Below are positions 45,534-54,310 of a DNA stretch of 64,000 bases, piece after piece. Location: positions 124,001 through 188,000 of the forward strand of contig NZ_JAFNJU010000001.1 of NCBI RefSeq assembly GCF_017368455.1, written 5' to 3'. Origin of the DNA: Proteiniclasticum aestuarii. GTDB taxonomy: Bacteria; Bacillota; Clostridia; Clostridiales; Clostridiaceae. Under the pieces are notes generated by a model. It worked only from the letters and a program-made list of their open reading frames with translations. It was not told where the DNA came from and ran no database searches. The position numbers and the translations under genes were made by a program. Position 1 is the stretch's first letter; each line of letters opens with the position of its first letter.

Positions 45534-46232
45534 TCATTTTTTCAGTTCTTTTGAGATTCTTTCAATATCAATCAGTTTGAAATTTCTTCCTTCAAAGTCG
45601 ATGATTCCTTCTTCTTTCAGACGAATCAGTTCTCTTGAAAGAGAAGGTCTGGATACTTGAAGATATTCCGCCATTTCTATTCTTCTCAGCGGCACCATGA
45701 ACTCACTCTGTTTTCTGCTTTGATGCTGTTTCAGAAGATAGAAACATATTTTTCTTCGAATGCTCTTAAGCGACAGCAGTTCCAGCTTATCATTCAATGC
45801 ACGGGCTTTCTTCGCAATGATGTAAAGCATATTCAGCGTGAATCTGCTTGCTGCATTACTGCTCATCTGCTCTGCGTTCATCAGCTTTTCCGCAGGCAGG
45901 AAAAGAATGGTTGCATCCTTTTCTGCCAGGACCGTGGCGGTCCAGAGGCTTCCCGTATATACCGCCACTTCCCCGAAAATATCACCCTGACTGAGCCTGG
46001 CCATCATGAGCCGGTCTCCTGAGGACGTGTCTTTACCGATGGACACCATTCCTCTCAAGACAATACCGATTCCATGGAGTTTTTCATTTTCCACTGTAAT
46101 GGTTTCATTTTTACTATAGGAGGCAATATAAGCACCCATGCCACTTAGCATCTCTCCAATTTCGTCTCTGGACATTTCTCGAAAAAGCGGGTTCTCCATG
46201 AGCAGCTTCAAATAAGATTCAACCATATGCAT
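45534..46232 (-). CDS. Crp/Fnr family transcriptional regulator
   Basis: A 232-residue protein: a cyclic-nucleotide-type beta-barrel (about 20-135, with GDIFGEVAVYTGSLWTATVLA), a long dimer helix, and a C-terminal winged helix-turn-helix (RRIEMAEYLQVSRPSLSRELIRLKEEG). No cysteine cluster of the Fnr type is visible, so the ligand is unknown. It starts 18 bases after the CofE-like gene and is probably co-transcribed with it. Confidence 0.88.
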   Translation of the reverse strand: MHMVESYLKLLMENPLFREMSRDEIGEMLSGMGAYIASYSKNETITVENEKLHGIGIVLRGMVSIGKDTSSGDRLMMARLSQGDIFGEVAVYTGSLWTATVLAEKDATILFLPAEKLMNAEQMSSNAASRFTLNMLYIIAKKARALNDKLELLSLKSIRRKICFYLLKQHQSRKQSEFMVPLRRIEMAEYLQVSRPSLSRELIRLKEEGIIDFEGRNFKLIDIERISKELKK

Positions 46233-46250
46233 CCTTCCTTTTAGAATCTG

Positions 46251-47441
46251 CTATTTGGCATAGCTGTCAAAATAACCCTGAATCAGTATGATCGGCGTTC
46301 CCTTATCTCCACTCCCTGAGGTCAGGTCACTCAATGAGCCCAGTAGATCAGTAATTCTTCTAGGTGTTGTCCCTTCAGCGGTCATGTCTCCGAATAGATT
46401 CTCTCCTTTATTTCTGATATATTCGGTGATTGCCTTCTTCAGCTCTTCCCCTTCCAGATGCGAAAACTCATTGTCCGCAATATACTTCAGCTTGATCTCA
46501 TTCGGTTGTCCTTCCAGGCCTTTCGTGTACGCAGGCGATACCACCGGATCTGCCAGCTCCCAGATGCCACCCACAGGATCTTTGAAGGCACCGTCTCCAT
46601 AGATCATGACTTCAATCTCCTTGCCTGTCTGTTCTTTAAACATCTTCTGAATTCTGTCGACGATCTCCTGACCGTCCCTCGGGAAGAGCTTCAAGGTTTC
46701 TTCCGTCGCCTTGTTGCTTCCAAGCAGACCATATTCCTTATTATACCCACTGCCATCCATGGATGAATTCAGAATATCACTGAGGCTGAACACCACTTCC
46801 GCACCGTCTCTTTTCAAAAGTCTCTTTGTCCGTTCTCTTGAATGGATATCACAGTTCAGTACAGACTTGGTGTAGGAAAGGATCGCATTAGGCTGATTTG
46901 CGAGAATCACCTCCGCTTCGCATCCTTCTTCTTCAATAATCTTTTTGTAGAAGGAAATGTAATCCACACCGGTGAAGGTATGTTTCTCATATCCGAACAG
47001 GGATCTGTACTTCTCCTCCGTCAGGACATCCATATATGGATCCACTCCCTTTTCATCCAGCTGGTCCAGGCTGACCAGCGCATTGCCCACCTCATCTGAT
47101 GGATAGCTCAGCATGAGAACGACTTTTCTCGCTCCCCTCGCTATCCCTTTCAGGCACAGTGAAAATCTGTTTCTGCTCAGAATAGGAAAAATCACCCCGA
47201 TGGTCTCATCCTGGAATTTCTTTTTCACGTCCTCTGCAATATCATCTACAGATGCATAGTTCCCCTGCGCTCTTGCCACAACTGCCTCCGTCACGGAGAC
47301 CACATCTCTGTCGTTCAGGACGATCTGCTCCGAAGCTGCAGCTTTTATAACAGATTCCACCACGATCGATGCGATATCATCTCCTTCTCTTATGATTGGT
47401 GCACGTATTCCTCTAGAAGTTGTTCCTATCATTCTTTCCAT
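46251..47441 (-). CDS. F420-0:gamma-glutamyl ligase-like protein (CofE/FbiB fold)
   Basis: A 396-residue protein with the CofE-type layout: RGIRAPIIREGDDI at the start, VSVTEAVVARAQG (about 50), and late conserved regions IYGDGAFKDPVGGIWELADP and LKYIADNEF. CofE adds glutamates to coenzyme F420 in archaea and actinobacteria. No F420 biosynthesis gene (cofC, cofD, cofG, cofH) is in the window, and clostridia generally lack F420, so the true substrate is probably different. It is upstream of the Crp/Fnr gene. Confidence 0.8.
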   Translation of the reverse strand: MERMIGTTSRGIRAPIIREGDDIASIVVESVIKAAASEQIVLNDRDVVSVTEAVVARAQGNYASVDDIAEDVKKKFQDETIGVIFPILSRNRFSLCLKGIARGARKVVLMLSYPSDEVGNALVSLDQLDEKGVDPYMDVLTEEKYRSLFGYEKHTFTGVDYISFYKKIIEEEGCEAEVILANQPNAILSYTKSVLNCDIHSRERTKRLLKRDGAEVVFSLSDILNSSMDGSGYNKEYGLLGSNKATEETLKLFPRDGQEIVDRIQKMFKEQTGKEIEVMIYGDGAFKDPVGGIWELADPVVSPAYTKGLEGQPNEIKLKYIADNEFSHLEGEELKKAITEYIRNKGENLFGDMTAEGTTPRRITDLLGSLSDLTSGSGDKGTPIILIQGYFDSYAK

Positions 47442-47621
47442 AATCTATCCTCCAGTTAATATTATAAGGTGTAGAAGCGTTCCATCTTCATTGTCTCATT
47501 ATACCCTTCTTTCTGCCTTGGAATCAATTCATCATTCTTTAAGCCTTCCTCTTCCATACTGATATTTTTCTTCTATGACTACAAAGAATAAGGTATACTA
47601 AGCTCAAAGAAGGAGTGTTCT

Positions 47622-48533
47622 ATGAAACCTTTAAAAAGAATTACACTAAGAGCTTTATCCAGCATTGATATGAATATCAAAAAAAATTACAAACTGTTTC
47701 GAAAAGTTCAGAAAATCATCACTCCACCCCCCAGAGTACCCTACAGAGCTTTTGACCATAAAGTGATGACAGGAGATCGTGAAATACCCATACGCCTTTT
47801 TATCCCTAAGGAGAACAGAAAAGACAAGGTGATGATCTTCTTCCACGGAGGAGGATGGGTCACAGGTGATATTGATACCTATACACCCGTCTGTGCCACG
47901 CTGGCAGAAGCCACAGGGCATACCATCGTTTCTGTAGATTATGCTCTGGCACCCGAAAACCCTTATCCCATCGGACTTCAGGACTGCTACACAGCAGCTA
48001 AGGAGATTTTCCAGAACATCGGACTTCTCGGCGCTACACCTGAGGATATCACCCTAATCGGAGACAGTGCAGGCGGAAATCTGGCTGCGGTTGTTTCCCT
48101 CATGGCCAGAGATAAAGGCGAATTCATGCCTCGAAGACAGATCCTGATTTATCCGGCAACCTACCACGATCACAGCATTCATTCTCCTTTCCGATCCGTT
48201 CAGGAGAATGGAGAAGATTTTATTCTCACCGCAGAGAGAATCGAAGATTACATGGATCTTTATGTACCCGTTAAAGCCGCACGCAAAACACCTTATGTGG
48301 CTCCTCTCATTGCAGACGATCTCAGCGCCCAACCGAAAACACTGATCATCACTTCGGAATATGACCCTTTACGTGATGAAGGAGAAGCCTACGGAAAAAG
48401 ACTGCGCAGCTTCGGGAACGAAGTGAGGATTTTTCAGATGAAGGAAGCGCTCCACGGCTACATGAACAATCCCTTATCTTCGGATATTGTGGAGCATACC
48501 ATTGAAATCATCAATCTGTTCTTAAGCGAATAG
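47622..48533 (+). CDS. Alpha/beta hydrolase (acetyl-esterase type)
   Basis: A 303-residue hormone-sensitive-lipase family esterase: oxyanion-hole motif FFHGGGWVTGD (about 73-83), nucleophile motif GDSAGGN (about 148), the late acid (EYDPLRDEGE) and His (LHGYMNN). No signal peptide, so a cytosolic esterase. The ATG has AAGGAGT upstream. First of three adjacent plus-strand genes with an acyltransferase-like protein and a zinc-ribbon membrane protein, suggesting joint action on a small acylated compound or lipid. Confidence 0.88.
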   Translation: MKPLKRITLRALSSIDMNIKKNYKLFRKVQKIITPPPRVPYRAFDHKVMTGDREIPIRLFIPKENRKDKVMIFFHGGGWVTGDIDTYTPVCATLAEATGHTIVSVDYALAPENPYPIGLQDCYTAAKEIFQNIGLLGATPEDITLIGDSAGGNLAAVVSLMARDKGEFMPRRQILIYPATYHDHSIHSPFRSVQENGEDFILTAERIEDYMDLYVPVKAARKTPYVAPLIADDLSAQPKTLIITSEYDPLRDEGEAYGKRLRSFGNEVRIFQMKEALHGYMNNPLSSDIVEHTIEIINLFLSE

Positions 48534-48552
48534 TAGAAAGCGAGGTGTATTC

Positions 48553-49821
48553 ATGAAGGAGAACAAAAAAATCAGATGGAGAAGACTGGACAACGCTTCC
48601 AAAATCTTTCCGCCAACCGTCACAAACAGAGATACGAAAGTATTTCGTCTTTACTGCGAACTGACTGAGGAAGTGGATCCGAAGCTCCTTCAGGAAGCGG
48701 TGTCACCAACCCTGGACAGCTTTCCTCTTTATCGATCCATTCTACGCAGAGGCGCATTCTGGTATTATTTCGAATCCAGCGATCTGGAGCCTGTTGTGGA
48801 AGAAGAATCCAAACCCATCTGCGCCCCTTTATATCTGAAAGAAGAAAAGAGCCTTCTCTTCAGAGTGTTCTATTTCAGAAAGAGAATCAGCGTGGAGATC
48901 TTCCATGCATTAAGTGATGGGGCTGGAGCTAACTGGTTTTTCGAAACACTCATCTATCACTATATGACGCTGAAACACAAAAATGATCTTCCGGAGGATT
49001 TTCCCACACTGCGCTATAAAGCATCCATGAGCCAGAAGATGGACGACAGTTTCGAAAAAACCTATTACAAGAAACGAGCAGCAGAGAATGTGGTCAAATC
49101 GCCTTCCGTCAAAGCATACCAGCTAAGGGGTACAAAGGTGGAAGAGAATCGTACCAAGCTCATAGAAGGCACCTTATCCGTAAAGAAGGTCCTTGAACTG
49201 GCTCATGAATACAACACAACCTTGACCGTCTTCATGACGGCACTCTATTTCTATGCAATCAACAAGGATATGCCCTCAAAGATGCGGAAAGATCCTGTTG
49301 TTCTACAGGTGCCCATAAACCTGAGACAGTTCTTCGAATCAAACACTGCACGAAATTTTTTCGCTACCATGAACATTCAATATGATTTCTCCCGTGAGAG
49401 TCACGAGCTGCAGGATATCATTCATTCTGTCAGTGAAAGCTTCAAAAATGAACTGACCAGAGACAAGGTCAACCATCATCTTGACCAGCTCATGTCTCTG
49501 GAGAAAAATCCTTTTGCTCGAGTGATTCCGCTGCCTGTGAAAGATATTGCTCTGAAAATCGCGAATCATATCAAGGATCGTCAGATCACCTCCTCCATCT
49601 CCAATGTAGGAAGAATCATCATGCCGAAGGAATTTGAACCCTACATCCATAAGTTCAGTGTCTTCGTCAGTGCAAGACGACCTCAGATAGTCATGTGTTC
49701 TTACCGGGATCAGCTGGTGGTGAGCTTCACGTCTCCCTATCAGGATACCGATCTTCAGAGAACCTATTTCGAATTTCTGACCAGCAGAGGCATCCAGGTC
49801 GGCATCTCTTCAAATCTGTAG
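48553..49821 (+). CDS. Condensation-fold acyltransferase-like protein
   Basis: A 422-residue protein of the chloramphenicol acetyltransferase/condensation superfamily. The active-site motif HxxxDG reads HALSDGAGANWF (near 117), and a second conserved part is near the C-terminus (SISNVGRI). It resembles alcohol acetyltransferase-type enzymes, but no carrier-protein or peptide synthetase gene is near. It begins 19 bases after the esterase gene, with GAGGTG upstream, so the two are co-expressed. Confidence 0.8.
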   Translation: MKENKKIRWRRLDNASKIFPPTVTNRDTKVFRLYCELTEEVDPKLLQEAVSPTLDSFPLYRSILRRGAFWYYFESSDLEPVVEEESKPICAPLYLKEEKSLLFRVFYFRKRISVEIFHALSDGAGANWFFETLIYHYMTLKHKNDLPEDFPTLRYKASMSQKMDDSFEKTYYKKRAAENVVKSPSVKAYQLRGTKVEENRTKLIEGTLSVKKVLELAHEYNTTLTVFMTALYFYAINKDMPSKMRKDPVVLQVPINLRQFFESNTARNFFATMNIQYDFSRESHELQDIIHSVSESFKNELTRDKVNHHLDQLMSLEKNPFARVIPLPVKDIALKIANHIKDRQITSSISNVGRIIMPKEFEPYIHKFSVFVSARRPQIVMCSYRDQLVVSFTSPYQDTDLQRTYFEFLTSRGIQVGISSNL

Positions 49822-49835
49822 AAAGGAGGAACCCC

Positions 49836-50501
49836 ATGCAGCACTGTACACATTGCAATGTTGAAGTTCTTGAGACCAGAACCACCTGCCCGCTCTGCGG
49901 AAACAAACTGCCGCCCCCTCAGGAAGGAGAAGCAGCTGTATCATTTCCGCAGATTCCATCCTACCTGAAAAGTCATATGACACTGAGAATTCTCCTGTTT
50001 GTCTCCGTTGTCATGGTAGTGTTCAGTTTCACCATCTACTTCATCTTCCCCACAGAATTAAACTGGCCCCTACTGCTTCTTCTGGGACTGCTCAGCATCT
50101 GGCTTGATATGATTTTTCTTGTTCAGAAAAGATTCCATATTCCCAAGAAGATCGTCTGGCAGGTGGCTATCATTTCGCTCCTGTCTGTCTTCTGGGACTG
50201 GAATACCGGATGGCGTGGGTGGTCGCTGAATTACGTGATCCCCCTTCTCTGTATTACCGCACTGCTTCTCATGTACTCCATAGCAGTGATCATGAAGCTG
50301 GGAAACAGAGACTATATCACCTATGCCTTCATGTCTGCGCTTTTCGGTTTTATTCCGATCCTGTTTCTCCTTTTTGACTGGGTTACAGTGGAATATCCCT
50401 CCATTATCAGCATCGCGGTCAGCTTTATCTTTCTTTCCGCAATTTTCATCCTTCAGGGGAGCAGCATCAAATCTGAAATCGAAAAGAGATTTCATATATG
50501 A
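49836..50501 (+). CDS. Zinc-ribbon membrane protein (DUF6320-like)
   Basis: A 221-residue protein starting with a small zinc ribbon (MQHCTHCNVEV and TCPLCGNKLPPP), then six predicted membrane helices from about residue 50. The architecture matches the DUF6320 proteins often located beside condensation-type acyltransferases in clostridia; my naming of that family is from memory. Function unknown. The ATG at 49836 has AAAGGAGGA upstream; longer in-frame starts overlap the preceding gene. Confidence 0.65.
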   Translation: MQHCTHCNVEVLETRTTCPLCGNKLPPPQEGEAAVSFPQIPSYLKSHMTLRILLFVSVVMVVFSFTIYFIFPTELNWPLLLLLGLLSIWLDMIFLVQKRFHIPKKIVWQVAIISLLSVFWDWNTGWRGWSLNYVIPLLCITALLLMYSIAVIMKLGNRDYITYAFMSALFGFIPILFLLFDWVTVEYPSIISIAVSFIFLSAIFILQGSSIKSEIEKRFHI

Positions 50502-50533
50502 AATCACCATGGAAATTCCATGGTGATTTTTCA
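50501..50533 (+). terminator. Terminator of the esterase/acyltransferase operon
   Basis: AAATCACCATGG pairs perfectly with CCATGGTGATTT, followed by TTTC. Confidence 0.8.
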
Positions 50534-50547
50534 TGCAGTCATTCAAT

Positions 50548-51402
50548 TCAAAGATGGATCTTCTTCGTATCTCTGATACTCCCACCCACAAAGATTCTCC
50601 TGATTTCCCCTTGTCTTTCTTCGATGGATGCTCTGATTATTGATGAACGCCCCATTGCTTCCCCTTGCAAAAATACCAGAGAGGCAGATTCATTATCAGA
50701 TATCAGTCCATATCTATGGAGATAAGCTGCAAGAGCACCACTGGCAGTACCTGTCGCAGACTCTTCGCTGATTCCCAGAGATGGCGCAAAATTCCTTGTA
50801 TACGCAGTCACTTTCTCCTCATCCATAGCAAACAGATGATATCCCTCTGCATCATGACGATCGGATAGATGGGTGATTTTATCAAAATCCGGTCTGATCT
50901 GATCTAGAACAGCTTTCGTTCTGACAGGTATGATCAGATCCTTTAATCCGGTGGAGACAAACTGCGGAAGATGCTCAGGCAAAAGATCTTCTGCATCAAT
51001 ATTCAGTGAATCAGAAACTACTATCGGATCTGCGTATTCAAAGAAAATCGGTCTGGAGAGTTCCATCATCACGCTGTCAGGGCTGATCTCGATATGCAGC
51101 TCTTCCTGAACGGTTTCCAGTCTATACTGCCCCGAGGCTAAGATATTCAGATCTCTTAACAGAGAAAACACCGCGATGGTCGCGTGCCCGCATAAATCAA
51201 CTTCTCGTACAGGTGTAAAGTATCTCACTTTTCGATCCGCCTTACTGGAACGCATGACAAATGCTGTTTCGGAGAATCCGATTTTCTGTGCGATTTCCTG
51301 CATTTTTTGTTCAGAAAAAGAGTCCGCTTCTAGAACTACTGCTGCAGGATTGCCCCCACCCGTTTCTTCTGCAAAAGAATTTGTAGTATAAACTTCTATC
51401 AT
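50548..51402 (-). CDS. PhzF family isomerase
   Basis: A 284-residue protein of the diaminopimelate-epimerase-like fold. Features are MIEVYTTNSFAEETGGGNPAAVV at the start, the acid near SETAF (about 45), DLCGHATIA (about 70), and GISEESATGTASGALAAYL (about 225). In PhzF the acid is a conserved Glu in the ETAF block. Substrate unknown; these are common housekeeping orphans. The ATG at 51402 was chosen because the family starts here and AAGGA lies 10 bases upstream. Confidence 0.88.
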   Translation of the reverse strand: MIEVYTTNSFAEETGGGNPAAVVLEADSFSEQKMQEIAQKIGFSETAFVMRSSKADRKVRYFTPVREVDLCGHATIAVFSLLRDLNILASGQYRLETVQEELHIEISPDSVMMELSRPIFFEYADPIVVSDSLNIDAEDLLPEHLPQFVSTGLKDLIIPVRTKAVLDQIRPDFDKITHLSDRHDAEGYHLFAMDEEKVTAYTRNFAPSLGISEESATGTASGALAAYLHRYGLISDNESASLVFLQGEAMGRSSIIRASIEERQGEIRRIFVGGSIRDTKKIHL

Positions 51403-51512
51403 AGCCATCACTTCCTTCTTCATTAATCATATGAAACTATAAATCCCCTGTCTCTTTCATCTTAACGCAGAAGGCTTTCAATTTGAACCGGATTTCCATT
51501 TTTCCTTAAAAA

Positions 51513-51538
51513 ACAGTGTGCCATCTAAGCACACTGTC
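51513..51538 (-). terminator. Terminator of ydbC
   Basis: ACAGTGTGC pairs with GCACACTGT around 8 bases; on the reverse strand TTTTTT follows. The 51539-51638 stretch is an apparent 3' UTR. Confidence 0.8.
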
Positions 51539-51638
51539 TGGAAATTGCGTAGCCTCTTCTCCATCATCAATTTCGGATTTTACAGTAATCAGGATGAATT
51601 CCTTCACCTTGATCACTCACCCTGACATACTGATGCAG

Positions 51639-51869
51639 TCAGAAATCAATCTTGTTCAGAAGTTCCCTTAATTTCAAGGCTTCTTCCTTGGATAGAGTGA
51701 TTCCCTTCGCCATTTTTTCATGTTCAGGATCCCATTCACGAATATCGAATTTACCTGGTCTGTCATTCCAGCTGATCAGATTCAGTTCCTTCGTCCACCC
51801 TTTAGGTGATACAGAAATTTCACCGATCTTCTCCAGAATTTCATACTTAATATCTGCCACAGACATCAT
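51639..51869 (-). CDS. ydbC: YdbC family PC4-like nucleic-acid-binding protein
   Basis: A 76-residue protein of the transcriptional coactivator PC4/YdbC family, with WTKELNLISWNDRPGKFDIREW and the helix that follows (GITLSKEEALKLRELL). YdbC homologues bind single-stranded DNA as dimers. The gene now begins only 2 bases after the right end of a TnpB element. The ribosome binding site is weak (GAG), while a strong AAAGGAG and TATAAT sit on the far side of the element. Confidence 0.85.
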   Translation of the reverse strand: MMSVADIKYEILEKIGEISVSPKGWTKELNLISWNDRPGKFDIREWDPEHEKMAKGITLSKEEALKLRELLNKIDF

Positions 51870-51879
51870 CTGCTACTCA

Positions 51880-52026
51880 AAATATGGACAACTATCCATA
51901 TCGAGACTTTTACTGCTTCTTCCTGTATGCTTTCGCCTCAGTCTCCTGAGCTGCTACGCACAAGTTCCTGTACAGTCCACAGTCGTAAATTCCCGACTAG
52001 CCATCGGTACACATCTATAGTAGCGT
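51880..52026 (-). ncRNA. Candidate omega RNA (TnpB guide RNA) region
   Basis: In TnpB elements the 3' end of the gene and the following right end code for a structured omega RNA whose tail guides cleavage. Here the 146 bases downstream of tnpB contain several short self-complementary segments and end at the right-end hairpin. No covariance search was done. Confidence 0.45.
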
Positions 52027-52649
52027 TATGGTGCTACATTGTAGACTTTGGCATTCAGAAGATTCATGCTGGCATTCCTGTCCCTGTCTATGACGAGGCC
52101 GCACGCATCGCATCTGTATGTTCTATCAGATAGCTTCAGATCCTTTCTGATGGAACCACATTCCGAGCACAGCCTGCTTGAAGGATACCACCTGTCAGCA
52201 ATTCTTAGTTCTATCCCGTTCTTCCTGCACTTGTCCGCAAGTTTCAGCCTGAAGGAATAGAAGTTCTGGCTTTGTACAGCCTTCGCTAAATGCCTGTTCT
52301 TCATCATGCCCTTCACGTTCAGGTCTTCCATGCTCATAAAACGTGGTTTTTGCCTGATCACCTGATTGATGTGATTTTCCCTTATGCAGGAAAGTCTCTG
52401 ATGAAGTTTCTGTACCTTTATGGTCTGCTTATGGATGTTCTGTCTAGTAGCGCCTCCTTTCGTTTCTTTATTTCTGACTTTCAGGCTTTCGTATTTTCTC
52501 GAAAGCCTTCTTTGTTCGCGTTTCAGCCTTTTTTCCAGTTCACGCACGGATCTGGTCTTGTTGATGTTTGCGAATGGATTTTCCATGGTGTTCACCACCG
52601 CAAAATCCCTGATGCCCAGATCTATGCCGATACCATTTCCTTCAGGCAC
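52026..52649 (-). pseudogene. tnpB: N-terminally truncated TnpB (OrfB)
   Basis: A 207-residue frame, about half the usual 370-400. It keeps the whole RuvC part: the first Asp in GIDLGIRDFAV, the Glu in SMEDLNVKGM and the final Asp in DRDRNASMNL, plus the zinc finger CSECG...CDACG. The N-terminal WED/REC region that binds guide and target is missing. The first available start is a GTG at 52649 with no ribosome binding site at the right distance. Expected to be inactive as a guided nuclease. Confidence 0.85.
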
Positions 52650-52670
52650 ATCACAGGGCTTCTCTAGCTA

Positions 52671-52694
52671 CTCCTTTCCTATACCCTTATTATA
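52671..52694 (-). promoter_or_regulatory. Displaced ydbC promoter element and ribosome binding site
   Basis: Reverse strand TATAAT (52694-52689) is followed by AAAGGAG (52677-52671). If the element is removed, AAAGGAG lies 6 bases before the ydbC ATG. I infer this is the original ydbC start region. Confidence 0.55.
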
Positions 52695-52945
52695 CCTCAG
52701 TCCGTCCGTTTCAATCACAAACTTCTTCAATCAATATTCCATTCCTGAAGTCAGAAATAATTACCACCTGTTAATTTTCAGAAAATTGTTACTCCATATT
52801 TGATTTTACCTGCAATAATCAGAAAATACGTACTTTTGTTCGGTATTTATATCGATACGATGTAAAGTTCAGCAAATACTACATATAAATTCACAAATTT
52901 TATCATATTCTTTAAAATCTTCATAACTTCATCATATCTCGAACA

Positions 52946-52951
52946 TATAAT
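52946..52951 (+). promoter_or_regulatory. -10 element of the NlpC/P60 gene
   Basis: TATAAT 45 bases before the ATG, with no clear -35. The 52695-52945 stretch is AT-rich and holds no gene that I can see. Confidence 0.5.
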
Positions 52952-52956
52952 AGGCC

Positions 52957-52973
52957 TGTAATTAATTTGTAAT
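52957..52973 (+). promoter_or_regulatory. WalR-like box
   Basis: TGTAAT-TAATT-TGTAAT: two perfect TGTAAT hexamers 5 bases apart, the WalR (YycF) consensus. It lies at the predicted transcription start of a cell-wall hydrolase gene, a typical WalR target class. Confidence 0.6.
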
Positions 52974-52995
52974 GTTTAGAGGTTAGGAGAACACA

Positions 52996-54252
52996 ATGAA
53001 GAATATCAGAATGAAAGTCATTGCGGCTTTAATCACAACTTCCACTTTATTCGGAGTAACAACCCCAGTTATGGCATCCCCTGTTTCAGAGGAAGTTCAG
53101 CAGGAAATGCTTCAGCAGCAGGCAGAATACAGAGAAGTAGAAGAAAAAATAAACATGCTTCACATGGAAATTGACGAGATTCTTGATGGAATCACGGATA
53201 TCATGGTGAGAATTGAAGAAACCAACGAAAAAATAACCGTGGTGGAAGAAGAAAAGAAAGCCACTATGGATAAGATCACAGAAACAGAAGCTGAACTAAA
53301 AATAAAGATTGAAGAATACGGCGAAAGACTTCGCGCCATGTACAAACAGGGTAACACTGGAATCCTGAGTGCAATACTTGGCTCTGAGAGCATTGCGGAC
53401 CTGATTTCAAGAACAGAAGCGGTCATCAAAATCGCGAAGATTGACAAGCAGCTTCTAGATGAGATTGAAGAAATCAAGAAACAGCTGGAAGAAGAAAAGA
53501 GCAATCTTCAGAAGGACATTGACGTATTAGAAGAACTTAATGCAGTAAATGCAGAAGATATGAAGAAGGCGGAAGAAAAGAAAGCCGAAGCGGATGATAA
53601 ACTTCTTGAAATGGAAGAAGAAGAGAAGAAAATCGCAGGCAGTCTTTCCACCACAGAACTTTCTCTACTTGAAGCAAGCAAGTCCATTGTCAATAATTCC
53701 TCCAGCTCAGATGAGAAGTTGAATGCTGCTATTACTGAAATGAGAAGAATAAGAGAATCCATCATCACTGAAGCTGCTGATAATGAAGCAGTGGAGCTGA
53801 TTGAAAAAGCGAAATCCATACTGAAAGAACGTAGACTGGCTAGAGAAAATGCTCAGCAGAATAACAGTTCAAGCAATGCCGGTGCTGCCTCCGTTTCAAG
53901 CAGTGCTATTGTTAACAAGGCATACCAGTACCTGGGTGTACCCTATGTTTGGGGTGGCACATCACCAAGCGGGTTTGACTGTTCCGGATTTATTCAGTAT
54001 GTATATAGATCACAAGGCATTAGTCTGCCAAGAGTATCAAGAGCACAGGCAGCATCAGGAAGCTATGTCTCCATCTCCAATGCTCAGCCTGGGGATATCC
54101 TGTATTTCGGTCAGTCCTCTGTAACACATGTGGGGATCTATATCGGAAACAACAAAATGATACATGCGCCAAGGCCTGGAAAAACAGTTGAAATCGTAGA
54201 TATCGGCTGGCATGTAAGAAATTACAGAATCAAGGGTGCGAGAAGAATCTAA
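52996..54252 (+). CDS. Secreted NlpC/P60 endopeptidase with coiled coils (CwlO-like)
   Basis: A 418-residue exported protein. A signal peptide (about 1-27, cut after VMA) is followed by a coiled-coil region (about 32-220) in the style of CwlO/PcsB, which is controlled by FtsEX. A low-complexity Ser/Asn linker near 290 precedes the C-terminal NlpC/P60 domain (about 305-418). The catalytic set is Cys329 (FDCSGF), His378 (THVGIYIG) and the third polar residue in MIHAP. It cleaves peptidoglycan stem peptides (D,L-endopeptidase) during growth. A WalR-like box precedes the gene. Confidence 0.9.
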   Translation: MKNIRMKVIAALITTSTLFGVTTPVMASPVSEEVQQEMLQQQAEYREVEEKINMLHMEIDEILDGITDIMVRIEETNEKITVVEEEKKATMDKITETEAELKIKIEEYGERLRAMYKQGNTGILSAILGSESIADLISRTEAVIKIAKIDKQLLDEIEEIKKQLEEEKSNLQKDIDVLEELNAVNAEDMKKAEEKKAEADDKLLEMEEEEKKIAGSLSTTELSLLEASKSIVNNSSSSDEKLNAAITEMRRIRESIITEAADNEAVELIEKAKSILKERRLARENAQQNNSSSNAGAASVSSSAIVNKAYQYLGVPYVWGGTSPSGFDCSGFIQYVYRSQGISLPRVSRAQAASGSYVSISNAQPGDILYFGQSSVTHVGIYIGNNKMIHAPRPGKTVEIVDIGWHVRNYRIKGARRI

Positions 54253-54272
54253 TCAGAAATTAACATGAACTA

Positions 54273-54304
54273 AAAATGATAGGTCAGACGACCTATCATT
54301 TTTT
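54273..54304 (+). terminator. Terminator of the NlpC/P60 gene
   Basis: AAAATGATAGGTC pairs perfectly with GACCTATCATTTT, loop AGAC, then T-rich. Confidence 0.85.
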
Positions 54305-54310
54305 CATTTC

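Larger units (their letters stand above)
51872..52666 (-). mobile_element. IS200/IS605-type element with truncated tnpB (no tnpA)
   Basis: About 795 bases bounded by a 7-base repeat GAGTAGC (reverse strand; 51872-51878 and 52667-52673). The right end holds a hairpin (ATATGGA/TCCATAT, 51882-51901) and ends GAGTAGC, close to the GAGTAG at the right end of the flavodoxin insertion. The element sits between a TATAAT/AAAGGAG pair and the ydbC start. The tnpB gene is N-terminally truncated, and no tnpA gene is present. Confidence 0.75.
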
